Shown here: positions 24,801-37,378 of the stretch, piece by piece
Layout of the letters: every line of letters begins with the position of its first letter
Numbering within the stretch: the first letter of the stretch is position 1
Source: Vitis vinifera
Lineage: Eukaryota; Streptophyta; Magnoliopsida; Vitales; Vitaceae
Assembly: GCF_030704535.1 (NCBI RefSeq)
Contig: NC_081818.1
Location: 27,603,501 to 27,667,500, forward strand
DNA length: 64,000 nucleotides
Direction of reading: 5' to 3'
Translations under genes and position numbers: made by a program
Notes under the pieces: generated by a model
What the model saw: the letters and a program-made list of their open reading frames with translations, nothing else
What the model was told of the DNA's origin: nothing
The model's database searches: none

Positions 24801-27800
24801 TGTGTTTTGGAACAATCTCCAGTGGAATCTAATCAGTGGACTTAGCAAGCTTCGCCAAAGTTAAATAAAGTATTTAACATTTGCATAGATCAAGGCTAGA
24901 ATTTTGAGGTCAATGTATTGACATCTTATTTAACGAATCGATTGTATGTGTGTGTGTGTGTGCGTGTTGGATGCCAAGGAATTATATTTCTTTTGTCAAA
25001 TAAAACCAGGCTAGAAGTAGTATTGAGATTAGTGACATCCCACAAAGTGATCCCTTATTATCTGGAACTGGCTCCCTGTTGTGAGAAAATTGATTGATTT
25101 AAAGAAACCTTCATTTGTGTTTCAAATTTTCTTGAGACCTTGTCATTGTGATATGGAACAACTGGACACCTTCGATATGAATTTTAAGGAACTGCAAATA
25201 CAGGTTTCTTGAAGACAAGTGATCCCATTCATGTCGTCATGCATTCATCTTTCTTCTATCTAGTGTGTTTATTATGTTAGTTTGCTTCTATTTGCTCTCT
25301 CTTCCTCGTTAAGGGGTCCATTGTCTTTATGTAGGCACTGTTTTCCGTGAACCGATCCTATGCCAGAATGTTCCCAGAATTGTTCCTGGTAATATGTTGT
25401 CCTATCATAATCTTGTATGCGAATGAAATTTTGCAAAGCAATGTTCAATACTCTTTTTCCCATTACAGGTTGGAAGAAACCCATTTGTATTGGTAGGCAT
25501 GCCTTTGGGGACCAGTATCGTGCCACTGATACTGTTGTTGAAGGACCAGGAAAGCTTAAACTGGTCTTTGGTAAGCTGATATAAACTGTAATAATTCATT
25601 AATTGAACTGATTTTTTTTTGTTTATTTTATTTTATTTTATTTTCCTTGCTTTATGGTTGTTAAATGATCGTAGTAGTTATCAAGTTGTTTGTCTATTTC
25701 TTTGACCAGCTCCAGAAAATGGGGACCCTCCAGTGGAGCTCAATGTTTATGATTTTAAAGGCCCTGGAATTGCACTGGCAATGTATAATGTTGATGAGGT
25801 TTGTTTTTCACTACTGCTCGAGCGTGTTCCCCATATTATCTTGTCTCACTGTTGATATAGATATTTGCATGATATGCCAGTCTATTCGAGCTTTTGCTGA
25901 ATCATCTATGTCACTGGCATTTGCAAAGAAGTGGCCTCTCTACTTAAGCACCAAAAATACAATCCTTAAAAAATATGATGGGAGGTAGTGGAATCTTCCA
26001 AATTTCTAATTAATTCGGTTTCCTAATTGCTTTTGTAATTTGGTCAGTTAATTGCAAAATGATCACAAATTCATGATAGTCACAGTACTGAGATCATTAC
26101 AGGTTTAAAGATATATTCCAGGATGTATATGAAGAGAACTGGAAGCAAAAGTTTGAGGAACATTCCATATGGTTTGTTTGTTTTGAACATGATTATGGCT
26201 TTATACTTTGGTTCCCTGCATAGCTTTGCACGGTTTATTAGAAATCTTTCTTTGGCATTCAGGTATGAGCATCGGCTAATTGATGACATGGTTGCATATG
26301 CACTTAAAAGTGATGGTGGTTATGTTTGGGCTTGCAAAAACTATGATGGAGATGTCCAGAGTGATTTACTTGCTCAAGGTACTGTAAAGTTCTAACTTTG
26401 CTTCTTCCTCTTGGATTCTTCCCTTCAGGCTTTCTGCTACATATGAGGAATGAAAGGTCAGATTATCCTGTTATTTTACATTTGGTAAAGTCTTACCCTA
26501 TTCTGTATGTTTTGTCCAGGATTCGGTTCTTTGGGTCTTATGACTTCAGTATTGGTTTGTATCAAATATATTTATTTTCATGGTTAATGCTCTATGCTAC
26601 TGCTTCTTCTTTTTCTTCTTTTTGGTCTTTAAATGTTACAAATCCTGACAGCCATCAGTGGTAAGCAGTTATCATCTGATGGCAAGACTTTAGAAGCTGA
26701 GGCAGCTCATGGGACTGTCACTCGACATTTTCGGCAATATCAGAAGGGACTTGAAACCAGTACAAACAGTATTGCTTCAATTTTTGCATGGACACGAGGG
26801 CTAGAACACAGGTAACATTTCATGCTTTCTTTTGGAGTTGGTCAGGCAGCATCTTTTAGTTTTATCTTCAGCTAGCGCATTCTAATTCAAGGTCCACTTT
26901 AATTAGTCAATTTCTCATGTTTGATGCTATTAAAATGGGGATAGAGAGAATGAACCAAGCTGTCTGAAAATCTGGATTAGACTAAAGAAATCTGTGTAGT
27001 ATACTTGTGCCTTTCTTTACACAGAACTTCAATAGCTTCACTCTATGCAAATGCATCTTATGTTACAGAAACACAATATTGTGAGTATATATTTGGTTGA
27101 ATAACATGAAGCTTAGATGTTTGTGAGAATTTTGATATTCTCAAACGACATTTGAGCTTCATTTTGTTACGCACTTCAGCACCTTGCTATTTAGTATGCT
27201 GCACCAACAGTATGGTTATGAATCACCGTGTATGTGATTCAGCTACAATTTAATTAGGTGTTCAGGGAAGTGTGTATCACTCCTTTGAAGCCAGGTTTAT
27301 TATGCCTTTAAATATCACCAAATTTCTGTTGATTTTTTTTTCCTGTCAATGGTCATTTGCCTTGATCTTTTTCTACTGCTTCAAAACATTTTTTTAGGGC
27401 TAAACTTGATAAGAATGAAAGGCTGCTGGATTTTGTTCACAAGTTGGAGGCTGCATGCATTGAAACAGTGGAGTCAGGGAACATGACCAAGGATCTTGCA
27501 ATTTTGATCCATGGGCCCAAGTGAGTGTGATTTCGCATTTAGTTTTTTGCAATATTAACGATCTCATGACTTCATGAAGTATTTATGGAATTGTTACACT
27601 ATTATTATACACATAAACACATACTGTACACGAGGTTTAGACATAATTTGCATTTACTAGAAACTTTATGATGTTAAGAATGAGAAGAAATTAAACCTAG
27701 GGAGCATGTAATGCCCAGTAACTGAATGAAGATTCTAGTTTTAAGATGATTCAAAAACTTTGATTCAAAAGAATAAAATGATAGGGAAGGTGTAATAAAA

Positions 27801-28157
27801 CTTTTTTTTTTCTTTTTATGGAAAACTGTATACATACTTATGAATTGTATCTGGATAAATAACTGTCTAATTTGAACCAATTATCTTCCTAATTCTAAGG
27901 TTTTGTCCTCCATACACCCTTTTCTTCCATTGACCACACCAAGAAAATATTTTTAAAACCCGACCGTATCGACTCCTAATTTTTAGTGGTGATTTGAGGC
28001 TGTGTGGTCTCACTACTGTTTTCATATTAACCGGAAGGTTCTCTGAAAATGCAGGGCGTCGAAGGAGTTCTACTTGAATACTGAAGAATTCATTGATACT
28101 GTTGCACATAATCTGGAGGCTAAGCAGTTTTGTAATCAGATCCACAGTTATTCTTAG
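21818..28157 (+). CDS. ICDH: NADP-dependent isocitrate dehydrogenase, chloroplast/mitochondrial
   Basis: The enzyme oxidatively decarboxylates isocitrate to 2-oxoglutarate, producing NADPH. Fifteen exons join in frame to 486 residues: 21818-22070, 22373-22416, 22523-22632, 23590-23627, 24421-24498, 25335-25388, 25469-25570, 25710-25798, 25881-25984, 26103-26171, 26263-26378, 26520-26554, 26669-26811, 27398-27520 and 28055-28157. Residues 1-70 are Ser/Arg/Phe-rich with few acids, like a dual plastid/mitochondrial transit peptide. The core starts at [17 protein letters not shown]. Substrate-binding [18 protein letters not shown] lies at about 164-182, the metal-binding Asp residues in LIDDMVAY (about 319) and [17 protein letters not shown] (about 340), and NADP-binding HGTVTRHF at about 379. 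The first in-frame ATG after the upstream leader gives MLRVLRP; a second Met lies 13 codons later. The protein ends QIHSYS with no peroxisomal SKL. Confidence 0.96.
24946..24966. repeat. (TG)n microsatellite in ICDH intron 5
   Basis: About ten TG units, with one C interruption near the end. Confidence 0.9.
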
Positions 28158-28493
28158 AAGGTGGACTATCAAGGTCATGTACATCAATTGAACTTATTTG
28201 GGGATTGAATGCTTTTGTTTATCTCTGTTTTATTTAAAGTAGATGCAGCTCCTCCATAAAATGTAAAGCAGTCATCTGGGGGTTTTGATCAGATGGACGG
28301 TGAACCTGCTTCCCAAACCCTACCACTTTATGGTGAACTTCAATGCCTTTGAATAAACCATGCCATAGTATTCTCCATGGACCTACCAATTTAATTGGTT
28401 AGATGTTCTGTTAACAAATTTGAATATTTTTCTTTAGAGCTCTCTCCCAAATTCCAATCAAACATGGAGGAGCGAGGATATTTTTTAAATAGT

Positions 28494-28577
28494 AAATTTG
28501 TAGTTTTATTCCGGAAAAGGAATCAACGTTCTTCTAAATTTGTAGTTTTGTTCCGGAAAAGGAATCAACGTTCGTGT
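28494..28577. repeat. 42-bp tandem duplication
   Basis: The unit starting AAATTTGTAGTTTTATTCCG repeats with a 42-bp period and few mismatches, about 340 bp beyond the ICDH stop. The second copy is slightly short. Confidence 0.93.
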
Positions 28578-28889
28578 ATGCCTAGCTGTCCCTAGATAGC
28601 TATCATTTATAAACATTTATTTATATCAATTTTTCAATTAATGCTGGCGTGCCGGCCAAGGCACTCTCATCAGCCATAGCATCTTGACTAGAGTCTAGAG
28701 CTTAGAAAATCAGACGCATTCTAAAAAATGTGTAGGCCATAGATTCCAAATCATCCGCATGTAGCCACGAGTCTGTCGGTGATAATGACCCAAATGAGTC
28801 ATTAGTTTTTTTGATAAGTATTCGAAAAGTTGTCAAAATATTAAAACTCGAATATGTTCGCAAAACTTTTTATTTTAAATTCAAATATA

Positions 28890-29745
28890 TCCAATAATGC
28901 ATATAAGTAATATAATTAATTATAAATTATGATTTCATTAATTATCATCTTAAAGATATTATAAATAACTTATTCATAATAATAATATCATCTTAAAAAT
29001 TATTATCTTATCATGATAATCAAAAAAATAAATTTATTATATTTTTATTAAATATATTTTAGAAATTTTGAATTATTTAACTTTACAATATAATTATTAA
29101 GAAAATATTATAATAAAAAATTTATTTTTATAATTGTTAAAAAGAAAAACTAACACATGTAGTAGTATAATTTTAATATTTTTAGTATATTTATATTGTA
29201 AGTTCAGTATATAAATGTTTTACCAATAATTTATCTTTTTTTTTAATAATAATAATAATAAAATTAAAAATTTTAAATTTTATGAAATCTATGTAATAAA
29301 TTTATATTTTTAATTGTCAAAATGAAATGATAATTAGTAGAATGATTATATGATATATTATTATTATTATTATTATGAATAAGTTATTTATAATATTTTA
29401 AAAGTAATAATTAAAGAAAACATAATTTGTAATTAATTATTATATTATTTACATGTATTAATATTAATATTATTCTTATTTGATAGGTATAAGAATAAAT
29501 AATTAATATAAATTATAGTTTCTTTAATTATTATTTTAAAAATATTATAAAATAACTTATTCATAATAATAATAATAATAATAATATATTATAATCATTT
29601 TATAAATTATCATTTCATTTTGATAATTATAAATATAAAGTTATTATATTTTTTATTATATAGATTTCATAAATTTTAAAATGTTTAACTTTACAATATA
29701 AATATTAATAGCAATAATTTTTATAATGAAAAACATGAACTTAAA
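28890..29745. repeat. AT-rich repeat cluster: three related copies, the middle one inverted
   Basis: A segment containing TTATAAATAACTTATTCATA followed by ATAAT units appears at about 28900-29130, in reverse complement at about 29140-29460, and again direct at about 29480-29740. The same flanking order (TTTCATTAATTAT on one side, TTTAACTTTACAATATAA on the other) recurs in copies one and three. The arrangement could fold into large hairpins. It may be nested non-autonomous elements. Borders are approximate. Confidence 0.6.
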
Positions 29746-30320
29746 AAAAAAAAAATCTTTTAAGGTTAATTTATAATAAAAAGAATTTTAAGGAGTATAA
29801 GACAAATATTCAAAGTATTTTTTTTAAAAAAATTAAAAATTAAATTAAGTTGTGTTTTAATATATTATATATTTAAAATATTATAAAATTAATGTATTTT
29901 TGCCGTATATATAACTTAGATATAATATTAGAAATAATATTAATAATATAAAACTAATATCATAAATAATAATATTAATAGTTAATAATAATAATAATAA
30001 TGAGTAAATTTTTTTTAATAAAAAGCTAAAGTAAAATGAAAATAAGAATAAAAGTGAAAAAAAGAGAGAGGCTATAATTGGAATTTTGAAATGGTTATCT
30101 TTTCAAATCATAGAAATTTGTAAATAATGTCGACTATTTTGGGTGATTATCACCCTTAGCCCACCCTACATGTTAATTCTCCCCTCAAAATTTCATTAGG
30201 CTTGTCCTTCGTTTTCTTGATAAGGAATGGGTCACAATGCCGCTCCCTCCAACGGTTCCAAGAAAAAACATTTCCATGGAATTAATGGATGGCCTAGATT
30301 CCATGGTATTTGTGGACCCC
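29746..30320. other. AT-rich intergenic DNA upstream of GRXC2
   Basis: The first 330 bases are AT-rich, with runs of ATA triplets. Base composition then rises toward the GRXC2 promoter. No gene was seen. Confidence 0.5.
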
Positions 30321-30333
30321 ATATTCGATTCGG

Positions 30334-30340
30334 TATATAA
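30334..30340 (+). promoter_or_regulatory. Candidate TATA box of GRXC2
   Basis: TATATAA lies 88 bp upstream of the GRXC2 ATG, followed by a purine-rich leader. Confidence 0.6.
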
Positions 30341-30427
30341 CATGAAAAGAGGGGGAAGACGAGCATCGAGAATTAGGGCTAGAAAGTAGAAGAAGAAGAA
30401 GGAGAGAGAGAGTGGTGATTCTGAGAG

Positions 30428-31403
<976 letters not shown>

Positions 31404-31416
31404 ACCGGTGTAACGA

Positions 31417-31478
31417 GTAAACATCAATAAAGGCATTGTGGTAACTGGTAAACATCAATAAAGGCATTGTGGTTGATG
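31417..31478 (+). terminator. Duplicated GRXC2 3' UTR segment with two AATAAA signals
   Basis: A 31-bp unit containing GTAAACATCAATAAAGGCAT is present twice in tandem starting 14 bp after the stop codon. Each copy carries an AATAAA (31426-31431 and 31457-31462), so there are two possible polyadenylation signals. Confidence 0.7.
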
Positions 31479-31863
31479 CTGTTCCTATATTCTTCGTTGG
31501 ATCTGTTCTATTACCCAATGATAGACTTGAAATTGTTGGGCTAATCATTTGGTGCACCTTTAGCAACTGAATCATATATCATATCTACCTACATACATGA
31601 GATCCTTCAAAATTTAAATTATGTGAAGTTCTTATCTACAACTGATTAAGGGTTTTACAGAATATTGATTAAGTATTTAATTTCTTAAATGAAGTTTCGA
31701 GTTGCTGATTTGCAGTGTGGGTTGATTGTAGCAAGGGCTTCGCTTTAGACAGGGTTTGTTGTGGTCAAATTGATATTAGTAGGCATGTGCAGGTTCCAGA
31801 ATACTTTTCTCTTTGATTCATTAAGAGCTCAATATTGCAGCCTATATTGTCCCCTAGAAGCTT

Positions 31864-31925
31864 ACTGTGTGTTGGTATGTGGGAATAGGATGGGAAATAG
31901 GATGGGAATGAAGATGATTCATGTT
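31864..31925. mobile_element. Partial copy of the 13345 MITE-like repeat
   Basis: GGTATGTGGGAATAGGATGG and the following GGAAATAGGATGGGAATGAA closely match the left end of the element at 13345-13578. No right end was found here. Confidence 0.45.
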
Positions 31926-31940
31926 TGATGTGGTCCTAAA

Positions 31941-31975
31941 CTTGCCCTTGCCCTTGCCCTTGCCCTTGCCCTTGC
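31941..31975. repeat. (CTTGCC)n hexanucleotide repeat
   Basis: Five to six perfect CTTGCC units in otherwise unremarkable intergenic DNA between GRXC2 and the anthranilate phosphoribosyltransferase gene. Confidence 0.95.
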
Positions 31976-32395
31976 ACCCCTTTGGTGGTGCCTCCATTCC
32001 CTCCCCCCTCCCTTTTTCATTAGGTTAGGCTTGTGAAACCCTACTTGAGGCTTCAACCCCACAAACATCAAATCAAAATGCTCAATCACATGCCCCAAAC
32101 CCATGTGTTCCCACAAAGAGGCGTGATTATAACTGAATACATGAGGCTGTTTTTTGGGTCATTGGGTGTTAAGTTATGTCTTCTAGTAACAGGGATGGGA
32201 CTCAATGAAAACATGGTCTTGGCAGCACAAAACTGCAATTATAGGCATTCAAGCAGTACAGGAATACTTGATATGATAATAAAATTGCTAATACTTGTTT
32301 ATTTTCATATGATCTTCACAACTCACAGATTGCACTCCATAACTTACATAGAGCTGTCTAATTTTCTCTTCTCTTTAAAACTACCAACAAACCAG

Positions 32396-35300
32396 TTACT
32401 CTTTGTGGTTATTGGTGCCATCGTTCAAAATTCTACTGTCCATCTTCAAGTCAAAATCAGCCATGACCGTAGATTCCTTAACTTTCTGCAATGATCAAAT
32501 GCCAAAGGGGAAAGATAAGGAAATAAGAGTTCGATTTGTCTGCAACCACGAAAGAAGAAAACAGAAAATACAGAGGCACAGGTCTTACACTGGAGATTTC
32601 AGTCCAACATTGTAGTGTCCTGAGAGCCTTCCCTGATAAATGTGTTGTGCGGGCTACTGCCACCCCGTCTCCTAGAGTGCTAACGTGCCCACTCACCAAT
32701 AAAGCTGCCGCTGCGTTTAGAACCTGGTTTTTTTTTTTTTTTTTTTTCAGGCAACAAGTACTTGGATTATGAAATGGCTTGTGATGTTGGTCACATAACT
32801 AGGCACCGACTATTTATCTTTATCCCAGAAAATGTTACATTATAACTGTTGCCTTCTACATAGGTTATAACAGCGGAAATGAGAGAACAAAATGGATGCA
32901 CGCATACTTTTAGCCTTTCAAAAGCTGAAGCAAAGCTAAAAAGATACTCAATGGGGACCGCTAGTTTCAGTAAGTTGATGCCATATTCTATATCTAAGAG
33001 CATCAACCAAGGCATTTCTTAGAGCATGGGATAGTGAGAAGAAACTTACAAATGCATCTGCAATAGGCCCTCTCTCACCGGATAACACACGCCTTAGTAC
33101 CTTCGCATTATATTCTGGGTCTCCCCCTCGCAAGTCTTCTAGAGTGCAGCGGGGAATGCCAAAATTTTCTGTAAGGTAATGCACAGCAAGCAGAATTTAG
33201 AATCCAGGTACAATTTCATTGGAGAAATAGTTGACATCTATGTGCTACTATCAAGGAGGATTTACAACATAAAACAAGTCTATCATGACAAATTTAGATT
33301 CATAAAGCTTTTGCTTTTGTAGTCCATGTGATATTAGCAGGCACAGGCATGTCTACAAACATATGGGCATGTCTGATCTTAGTCCATGTACAAATCCAGG
33401 AAATTGTCAAGAAATCTAAGTCTGATACTGGACAATTTTGGATCAGGCAATGTGCTAGAAGAACAAAAAATGGAGGCACCCTAGCACTAATTTTGACCTC
33501 AAAGAATGATAAATAGGAGAAAATGAATGACAAATTACCTGGGTCAAAAGAGAATTTTTCAACCTTTCCAGGTGTAACATCAAGGACTACTCCAGGCCCT
33601 GTCAAACATAAGTAGGTCATGAGAAAAGAATAAATATACAAGGATCATAGCACAGAAAATTCTCGAGTAGCAAAAGAGGGAACTTACCAAGAGGACTCAT
33701 TTCATCCAAACCCTCCGAATGAACAACTAGTGCTCTTTTCATGCCGTATCTTTGCAGTGCTTTACCCATTTTTGTGACCTATTCAAGAGTGAAATATATT
33801 AATTCCATCGGCATCGGATAAAAAAGTATTGAACATAAAAGGTTAGAAATTCAATAATTTTATAGGGGGTATCTAAGAAAGATGGTATTAAAATTCATAT
33901 CACACAATGGAGGAGAAAAACATAAATTATCCAGAAGCCATTGTCAATGAAGGTTCCACAAATATGAAAATCATGGGCCCCAGATACGGTAGAGCATGAA
34001 ACCTTTTCGACCTCAGCATAATACCGAAACAGAAAGGTGCCATGTTAGATGATAGCAATTCCCAGGCCAAGAAATATACTACAGAAAATAAAGATTGCTA
34101 GGTTGATTTGTGAACATGGAAAGAGCTTTCTGCATCTCAAGTTAATTTTAAATGCAAGGCCCTTGGAAGCACGAAAATAATTGTATGGAAACCTCAAGAT
34201 GGTATAAGAAACCACATCAACTGCAAAGAAACCCAAATTCAGGCGGTGGCAAATTATGTAGTTAAACAAGTTAACCGCTTCATTCAAAAAAATGGAGAAT
34301 ACCAATCAAGGTATCCTAGAACAAACCGTATAGAAAATTAGTCTGCATTTGTCAACAAGTGGGGGGCAATTCACTATTTGGTTAACTTCAAAGGTAGAAA
34401 ACTTACCATACTGTCCTCATACACACCAACAACAGCAAAAGGAACCCGGGCTGGATTCAACATGGGACCCAAGATATTAAACACAGTTTTCACTCCAAGT
34501 TTTTTCCTCACAGGAGCAAAAATCTTCATGGCCCCATGGTACTTAGGAGACATCATAAAACCAATACCCACCTCTTCCACACATTTCTTAACACCCTGAT
34601 TCGGAAAAAAGAAAGAAAAGAGAACCACTGACATGTTAGTAGAGAATTCCAAAGACATCAATATGCCAATTTAGTCAAAATTATTTTGTTTCAAGTCCCA
34701 AAGGTCAAATAGTAGTATGCTATTAGTTACAGTAACAGATTCAAGAAACCAAAAGAAAGAAATTATAATCAATAGAATTTGGGGTGTGCTCAAATCCTCA
34801 GGATAGGTTTCTATTCAATAGTTTTTGTTCCTTACGATTGACAAACACTATTCAGGGTTTTGCAGCACTAACCTCAGGGTCCAAATCAATGATCACTCCC
34901 AAGGCTTCCAATACATCAGCACTTCCACAAGCAGAAGAACTCGATCGGTTTCCTTGCTGCAGTTCAAACACTACACCAATATTATATATTTCCATTTTCC
35001 CATATAATCCTAACACATTACAGATCACGTACTTCAACCATGTCGACAGATAGGCCTAACACATTAGGACAAATATAAAACAAAGAATTCGACCTTTGCA
35101 ACTTTAGCACCACAGGCTGCAGCCAGAATAGCTGCTCCTGTTGAAATATTTACAGTGTTTGCCCCATCACCGCCGGTCCCAACAATGTCGACTGCATCAT
35201 AAACCCCTTCAACCTTACTGCAACATTTGATCATAGCCCTTGCTAGCCCCACAACCTTCAAACCAAACACCACATTTGAGTGTCTACAGTGAAGATAATC

Positions 35301-35915
35301 ATAGAAAAAACAGCACCATGAACAGTATCAAATCGAAGACTAGGGCATTACCTCTTCAAAAGTTTCCCCCTTGGCTCTTAATAAAACAAGAAAGGCACTT
35401 ATCAAAGCTTCACTACCATCATTAAGCAAGAAATTAAGCGATTCTTCGGCTTCCTCTTCACTGAAATCCTCACGATTCAACAAACACTCGAGTAACTGCA
35501 CGAACAATTAGTACAAGCAACACTTCATGAAAATGATTCATTTCCCTCTGTTTGGTTACTGAGAAAACTCGGGAAAATGACAACAAACTCTGAACCGTTT
35601 GCATTTCCATACAAAAAAAAAAAAGATAGAAAGATTCTTCTACTTTCCTACATTTTCTAGACAAGCAAACAGAGGTCCAGAGAAAGGAAAAATGAGAAGG
35701 AAATGACAATTCGGTACCTGCCGGGAAGACGTAATGGGCAAATCCAGAGGTGCGCGAGAACTGGGCAAAACAGTGTGTATGCTTTTCGAATTTCTGCGAT
35801 TTGGCAGAGGAGCTAGAGAGGCAAAGAAAGGGATTTGAATTGGGGGAAAGTAGAGAGAATTGTTGAGAAAAGGAGAAGGTCGGGAAATGGAAGCAGTGTA
35901 AGCAAACACCGCCAT
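32396..35915 (-). CDS. TRP1: Anthranilate phosphoribosyltransferase, chloroplastic
   Basis: The second committed step of tryptophan synthesis: it transfers the phosphoribosyl group of PRPP to anthranilate in the plastid stroma. Ten exons (35718-35915, 35352-35495, 35094-35255, 34873-34956, 34407-34595, 33688-33778, 33539-33598, 33050-33168, 32589-32723, 32396-32485) join to 423 residues. A Ser/Pro-rich transit peptide covers about 1-65. PRPP-binding [18 protein letters not shown] lies at about 137-154, then [54 protein letters not shown], and [20 protein letters not shown]. The last exon ([10 protein letters not shown] to the stop) is less conserved and is chosen for a good acceptor and in-frame stop. 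Reading through the last donor would give a different tail ending near 32478. Bacterial enzymes have KHGNR where this has KQGNR. Confidence 0.94.
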
Positions 35916-37378
35916 AACTGCATTTGTGAAATTGTGAAATGTGGGTGGATTATCATCTGAAACTAGTTTTCCATTTGGTCATTAGCTTTATGATGAGTTA
36001 ACTACCCAACCAAAATTTTGAAAAAGGAAAGTACTTTTGAGGACAGATTTCATCGTGTTCATTCATGTCCCAAGGTTCCATTATTGGGTTCGTACAAGTG
36101 CATTTTTATTTCTTCCTTTTTTAGGTGTTAGAAAAAAAATTCAAAAGCTTGTCCAAAGTAATAGTGTTGAAGTGTTTCTTAATAATATAATACTACACGT
36201 CTAACCAATGTTTGAAATGTCGTATTTGGATTTTATGGATATATTAAAAATATTAAATAAATATCGATCCAATAAAAATGGTTCAAAATTTATGAGAACA
36301 TTTAAAAAAAATTATTTATAAATATAATTGATATAAGTAATAATATACATATTAAAATCAATTTTATTATCGATTTTTCACCTTCTAATTTTACTGATTT
36401 TTTAGTGACTTTTCATCTGACCAATTATCGATGATCGATTTCATTTCGATGGTGATCGATAGCTGATTTTTCGTTGATATTTTGACAATAAATTCCAATT
36501 TTTCAAACACTGTGTCTGACCATTTACCCTCTTAGCATGTGACCTTAGAAATTATTTTTAGATATTTTAAAATTATTTTTACAACAAACATTGATCACAA
36601 ATTATGTAAATAATAAACCTTAAATTATATCTAACAATTATATAATATGAATTAAAAAAAAAAGTTGCATAAAAAATATATTGAAATTAGCTTTAAATCT
36701 AATTCAAATACTATTTTGTTGACAAACAAGTTTGGGAAAAGAAGGTAAAAAGATGGGAAGGGAAGAAGCTGTAATGTGTATATAACTAACAAAGATAAAT
36801 TAGGCATATTAATAATGTTTAGGTGGATGCATGAATAGGATTTATAGCTTAAAGTGGTTATCCATATAAAGATATGAGGTGGATGTCTCTCTACATATTA
36901 TTTTTGTACCATAAATACCATAATCATCAATCACCAACCACAACCAAACCTGCAAGCTTTCGTGGGGATGAGAAAGGTCACCTGTCTGCCTCATTTTATT
37001 TCCTCAGCAACTTGTGGTCCATATTGTCATAGTCAACTACACCCTGTTCTACAAAGAAATTAACTACATTAATGAATAAGACCAATGTTGTTACTACATT
37101 TTTTTTATTTATTTACAGTCCTTTTCTACAGTTCTACTTCATTGTACAGCACCAAGTTTCATCAATATGTTTCCCCAGAATGGATGCAAGATGCATCCTA
37201 CAAAAGAGGCTCAGCTTCTGCTGTCTGTGGAAGCTGATGATCCTTTAAGGGGAACCCTCCTCTGGAGTTGGGGGCATTGCTGAGTTATCTACTTGCCATA
37301 GGCAGAACCTGAATGCAGCTTTACCAAAGGGTGAAACACCTTCTGGTTTCTGAGGGATCTGAGCCGGGTATGGTTTCT
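35916..37378. other. Intergenic DNA between TRP1 and the membrane-protein gene
   Basis: The first ~120 bp upstream of the TRP1 ATG presumably holds its promoter. About 36120-36720 is AT-rich with no gene. About 36960-37378 is likely the 3' UTR of the minus-strand membrane-protein gene, since composition becomes balanced just after its stop. Confidence 0.5.

Noticed and set aside
32033-32494. 153-codon plus-strand frame
   Set aside because: It overlaps the TRP1 last exon in antisense and has no similarity I recognise.
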